Positions 61,429 through 64,000 of a stretch of DNA of 64,000 bases are shown one piece after another. The stretch is from the NCBI GenBank assembly GCA_946414315.1, contig CAMKNZ010000008.1, forward strand, positions 22,954-86,953, given 5' to 3'. A model generated the notes under the pieces. It searched no databases. It was not told the DNA's origin and saw only the letters and a program-made list of their open reading frames with translations. Every line of letters starts with the position of its first letter. Positions within the stretch are counted from its first letter, which is position 1. Position numbers and translations under genes: made by a program. This DNA is from an uncultured Clostridia bacterium. GTDB lineage: Bacteria; Bacillota; Clostridia; Christensenellales; Aristaeellaceae.

Positions 61429-62187
61429 ATGAAAATGATATCCTGGAATGTGAACGGCCTGCGCGCAGTGATGGGCAAGAATTTCATGGAGGCGTTTGCC
61501 GCGCTTGACGCGGATATATTCTGCCTTCAGGAAACCAAACTGCAGGAAGGACAGATCGAGATGGACCTGCCCGGCTATCATCAATACTGGAACTATGCTG
61601 AAAAGAAAGGATATTCCGGCACGGCGGTCTTTACACGCCGGGAGCCACTGTCCGTCCGGCTGGGGATCGGGCAGGACGCTTTTGACCATGAGGGCCGGGT
61701 GATTACGCTGGAGTTTCCCGATTTCTTTTTCCTGACGGTCTATACGCCTAATTCCCAGGACGGCCTGCTCCGGCTTCCATACCGGATGGAATGGGAAGAC
61801 GCTTTCCTGGCTTATATCCGGAAACTGGACAGCGAAAAGCCTGTTATTTTCTGCGGCGACCTGAATGTTGCGCATCAGGAGATTGACCTGAAGAATCCGA
61901 AAAGCAACGTTCGGAACGCGGGCTTTACCCAGGAGGAGCGGGATAAGATGACCGCGCTGCTGGGGAACGGGTTTGTGGATACTTTCCGATATTTTTATCC
62001 GGAGGCCCGGGACCAGTACAGCTGGTGGAGCTACCGTTTCCATGCCCGGGAAAAGAACGCCGGATGGCGGATCGACTATTTTATCGTTTCGGAACGCCTG
62101 AAAGACCGGCTGGAAAGCGCGGGCATCCATCAGGAGATCTTCGGCTCGGACCATTGCCCGGTGGAACTTAACCTGCGGCCGGAATGA
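61429..62187 (+). CDS. xth: Exodeoxyribonuclease III / AP endonuclease
   Basis: 252 residues, EEP nuclease fold. Catalytic motifs: MISWNVNGLRAVM, CLQETKLQEGQ (metal Glu), TVYTPNSQDG, FCGDLNVAHQEID (Asp and Asn), YSWWSYRF, GWRIDYF and GSDHCPVEL (catalytic His). It cleaves DNA at abasic sites in base excision repair. ATG 61429 is preceded by ACGGAG. It is the ExoA form common in Firmicutes. Confidence 0.95.
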   Translation: MKMISWNVNGLRAVMGKNFMEAFAALDADIFCLQETKLQEGQIEMDLPGYHQYWNYAEKKGYSGTAVFTRREPLSVRLGIGQDAFDHEGRVITLEFPDFFFLTVYTPNSQDGLLRLPYRMEWEDAFLAYIRKLDSEKPVIFCGDLNVAHQEIDLKNPKSNVRNAGFTQEERDKMTALLGNGFVDTFRYFYPEARDQYSWWSYRFHAREKNAGWRIDYFIVSERLKDRLESAGIHQEIFGSDHCPVELNLRPE

Positions 62188-62194
62188 GGGAGAC

Positions 62195-62223
62195 TGGTCA
62201 TATTTCCCGGGAAATGTTATACT
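62195..62223 (+). promoter_or_regulatory. Promoter with palindromic spacer upstream of the NYN gene
   Basis: TGGTCA (62195-62200), 17-base spacer, TATACT (62218-62223). The spacer contains a perfect 14-bp palindrome ATTTCCCGGGAAAT (62202-62215), placed as an operator would be. Confidence 0.65.
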
Positions 62224-62277
62224 GTCAGAACCGGCGCGGTGTGATGCCGGGACTGATTACGGAAGAAGGTTTTATTT

Positions 62278-63267
62278 CTGAGTAAATTTGCTGTTTTTGT
62301 TGATCTGGAAAACTGCGGCGCCAAAGTGGCAACGCTGAAGAGTATCCTGGAGAAGGTCAAGATCCGCGGGGATATCCTGCTGGGCAAGGTGTACGGCTAT
62401 ACAGACAAGTATGACGACCTGAAGGAAGTGCTGCTGAGCAATACCTTTACGGTCGTGCCGAGCCTGCGGTACGGGATCAGCCAGAAGAACAATGCGGATA
62501 TCCAGCTGGTTATCGACGCGCTGGAAGTCGCCTATAAAAACGATCTGATTGACAGCTTCTGCATCGTTTCCGGCGACAGCGACTATACGCCGCTGGTCGG
62601 ACGGCTGAAGAGCATGGGCAAGTTTGTGCTAGGCATCAGCCGGAGCGAGGCCGCGAGCAATATCTTTATCAACGCGTGCAACGAGTTTCAGTTCCTGGAA
62701 TCCGTCGGCAAGCGCAACGTGGAGAAGCCGAAGCGCCAGAAGACCAGCGCCGCCACGGAAGAATCCGCGGACGAAAGCGAACTGAACAAACTGCTGACAA
62801 CGGTGCTGGAAGAGCAGGACCAGGATGAGATCTACGCCAGCGAGCTGAAGGAGACGCTTCTCCGCCTGCGTCCCGACTTCAATGAAAAAGCATACGGCTG
62901 TGCGACGTTCTATAAATTACTGACCAAGCTCGCTAACAGGTTCGGCGACCTGCGCGTCCATAACGACAACTTTAACGTGATGGTCGGGCTGACCAACGCC
63001 GGAGACAACGGGGAAGTGATTCCGCAGCTGACACGTGAAAACTGGAAGGAAGCTTTTGCCGCTCAGATTCGTGCTTATAAAGAGGGCGGATTTGACCGGG
63101 TGAATCCTTCCATCCTGAAAGCGGATATCATCACCGCTTATCCGGACTTCAACGAGCGCTCCATCGGGTTCAAACGTTTTTCCGACGTTATGAAGCAGCT
63201 GGAAAAGGACGGCCTGGTAGTTGTCGAAATGGACGAACAGAAGACAATGCTGATTAAACTGCTCTGA
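62278..63267 (+). CDS. NYN (LabA/DUF88) nuclease-like protein with two LOTUS/OST-HTH domains
   Basis: 329 residues if started at CTG 62278. The NYN domain (about 1-145) has FAVFVDLEN with the first catalytic Asp, KNNADIQLVIDALE and CIVSGDSDYTPLVGRL, the acidic residues of PIN-like RNases. Two C-terminal OST-HTH/LOTUS domains (about 160-230 and 245-325: LRPDFNEKAYGCATFYKLL and YPDFNERSIGFKRFSDVM) are putative RNA-binding modules. No ATG, GTG or TTG occurs in frame between the upstream stop (62254) and the DLEN motif; CTG 62278 lies eight bases after GGAAGAAGG. The next usual start, GTG 62326, would remove the catalytic strand. Confidence 0.85.
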   Translation: MSKFAVFVDLENCGAKVATLKSILEKVKIRGDILLGKVYGYTDKYDDLKEVLLSNTFTVVPSLRYGISQKNNADIQLVIDALEVAYKNDLIDSFCIVSGDSDYTPLVGRLKSMGKFVLGISRSEAASNIFINACNEFQFLESVGKRNVEKPKRQKTSAATEESADESELNKLLTTVLEEQDQDEIYASELKETLLRLRPDFNEKAYGCATFYKLLTKLANRFGDLRVHNDNFNVMVGLTNAGDNGEVIPQLTRENWKEAFAAQIRAYKEGGFDRVNPSILKADIITAYPDFNERSIGFKRFSDVMKQLEKDGLVVVEMDEQKTMLIKLL

Positions 63268-63307
63268 TCCCTCCGGAATCAATAAATAAACTGAAAGGAG
63301 AACGCAT

Positions 63308-63841
63308 ATGAAATATCTGCGCCGGATCGTATGGTTTTTCGCAAACCGGCTGCTGGTCCTTTGCGTGATCCTCGGACTGATCATGACGGTGTTTTACTAC
63401 ACGATGAACCTGAGCAATATCCAGATCGTACTGAAAGACGGTATGGCATACCGTGCGAAATATATTATGGGAATGGACGACAGCCGAAAAGAGCTGGACA
63501 AGTATTTCCTGAAAGTATGCCTGGAAAACGACAGCGCGGTACTGACGGCTGAGGAAGGCAACTCACCCTACAAAGACTATAATGTCCGCGGTATTGACCA
63601 CCGCCTTGAAATGGGCTTCCTCTGGGTATGGCCCTGGGACAGTTCAGCGAGACTGACGATCAGGGAGAAAGTTCCCCGTATTGACGGGCGCGTCAAGGGA
63701 AGCAAGGCGGACGAAGCGATTGCCCGGGAAGGCGCAGAAGCGCTTTATCCGCCGGCGTGGGAAGACGCGGAATACCGTGTGCTGCTGACCAAAGAGAACG
63801 GACAGTGGAAGATCAAGACGCTGACGAGTACAAAACAATAA
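63308..63841 (+). CDS. Membrane-anchored protein of unknown function
   Basis: 177 residues. One N-terminal transmembrane helix (about 15-35, LLVLCVILGLIMTVFYYTM) with a positively charged cytoplasmic start (MKYLRR), then an extracellular domain of about 140 residues with no family I recognise. It includes VLKDGMAYRAKYIMG and FLWVWPWDSSARLTIRE. The fold may be related to small NTF2-like or DUF4829-like domains, but this is not visible with confidence. GAAAGGAG precedes ATG 63308. It follows the NYN gene by 40 bases. Confidence 0.8.
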   Translation: MKYLRRIVWFFANRLLVLCVILGLIMTVFYYTMNLSNIQIVLKDGMAYRAKYIMGMDDSRKELDKYFLKVCLENDSAVLTAEEGNSPYKDYNVRGIDHRLEMGFLWVWPWDSSARLTIREKVPRIDGRVKGSKADEAIAREGAEALYPPAWEDAEYRVLLTKENGQWKIKTLTSTKQ

Positions 63842-63883
63842 CGAAATCGTAATTTATTTTTCGCAAAATACATAAAAAAGTGC

Positions 63884-63912
63884 TTGACAAACCGGAAACG
63901 GTTTGTTATTCT
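63884..63912 (+). promoter_or_regulatory. Strong promoter, probably of an rRNA operon
   Basis: Perfect TTGACA (63884-63889), 17-base spacer, TATTCT (63907-63912). The inverted repeat ACAAACCG-GAAA-CGGTTTGT (63887-63906) fills the spacer exactly between the boxes. Confidence 0.85.
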
Positions 63913-64000
63913 ATTCAAGCTCGCCTGCCGATCAAAAGGTAAAGTGCGAGCCGGCGAACCTTGAAAACGATACAGAGAAAGAAACGCGCAAACATTAAGG
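63913..64000 (+). other. Probable rRNA operon leader (partial, window edge)
   Basis: No reading frame is visible. GCTCGC near 63919 can pair with GCGAGC near 63948. CCTTGAAAACGATACAGAG (about 63959-63977) resembles the CCTTGAAAACTGAACA-type sequence that precedes 16S rRNA genes in many Clostridia. The 16S gene itself should start beyond the window. Confidence 0.55.

Overview
The window reads as a chromosomal segment of a Gram-positive anaerobe of the Clostridia, probably an uncultured gut or rumen lineage. The grounds are moderately GC-rich coding sequence, near-universal GGAGG-type ribosome binding sites, TTGACA/TATAAT promoters, a Firmicutes-style L21 leader with the Prp protease and an N-terminally extended L27, HisZ-dependent short HisG, mraZ/ftsA/ftsZ division genes, a MurE with the meso-diaminopimelate DNPR motif, and many multi-domain sensory proteins. 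The lineage is inferred; no rRNA or tRNA gene lies inside, although the last 120 bases look like the promoter and leader of an rRNA operon.

Layout. 1-6.0 kb: signalling island with two hybrid histidine kinases, a REC-GGDEF-EAL regulator and a stand-alone HPt protein. 6.0-7.5 kb (minus): five-SH3 secreted protein and a small membrane protein. 7.7-15.8 kb: a complete, tightly overlapped histidine operon hisZGDCBHAF-hisIE plus a PHP histidinol phosphatase. 15.9-21.5 kb: secreted VWA protein, second PHP phosphoesterase, large membrane GGDEF-EAL protein. 21.6-24.2 kb (minus): metallophosphoesterase and an unusual ParB-like/BMP fusion. 24.4-26.1 kb: purC and a secreted phosphodiester glycosidase. 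26.2-32.6 kb: proteostasis block tig-clpP-clpX-lon-engB. 32.7-34.0 kb: zinc-ribbon acidic protein behind a structured leader, and a metallophosphoesterase.

34.2-43.4 kb: a shortened division and cell wall cluster, mraZ-ftsL(like)-murE-mraY-murD-ftsQ then ftsA-ftsZ from their own promoter; rsmH, ftsI, murF, ftsW, murG and murC are absent from it. 43.4-51.6 kb: solute-binding protein, galK, tsaE-tsaB-rimI, deoB and a three-domain secreted protein (discoidin-like, PIG-L deacetylase, phosphodiester glycosidase). 51.6-59.2 kb: L21 leader, rplU-prp-rpmA, metG-tatD, topB, a small acidic protein and a pyruvyl transferase family protein. 59.2-61.2 kb (minus): rpmB and two family-2 glycosyltransferases. 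61.4-63.8 kb: exodeoxyribonuclease III, a NYN-LOTUS protein apparently started at CTG, and a membrane-anchored unknown.

Most of this is housekeeping. The least ordinary items are the three-domain PIG-L/phosphodiester glycosidase protein with a single-domain relative 24 kb away, the ParB-like/BMP protein without a signal peptide, AAAAGTGG repeats shared by the mraZ control region and the leader of the zinc-ribbon gene, the trimmed division cluster, the histone-like tail on trigger factor, and the CTG-started NYN gene with a 14-bp palindrome between its promoter boxes. I saw no CRISPR array, insertion sequence, prophage or tRNA.
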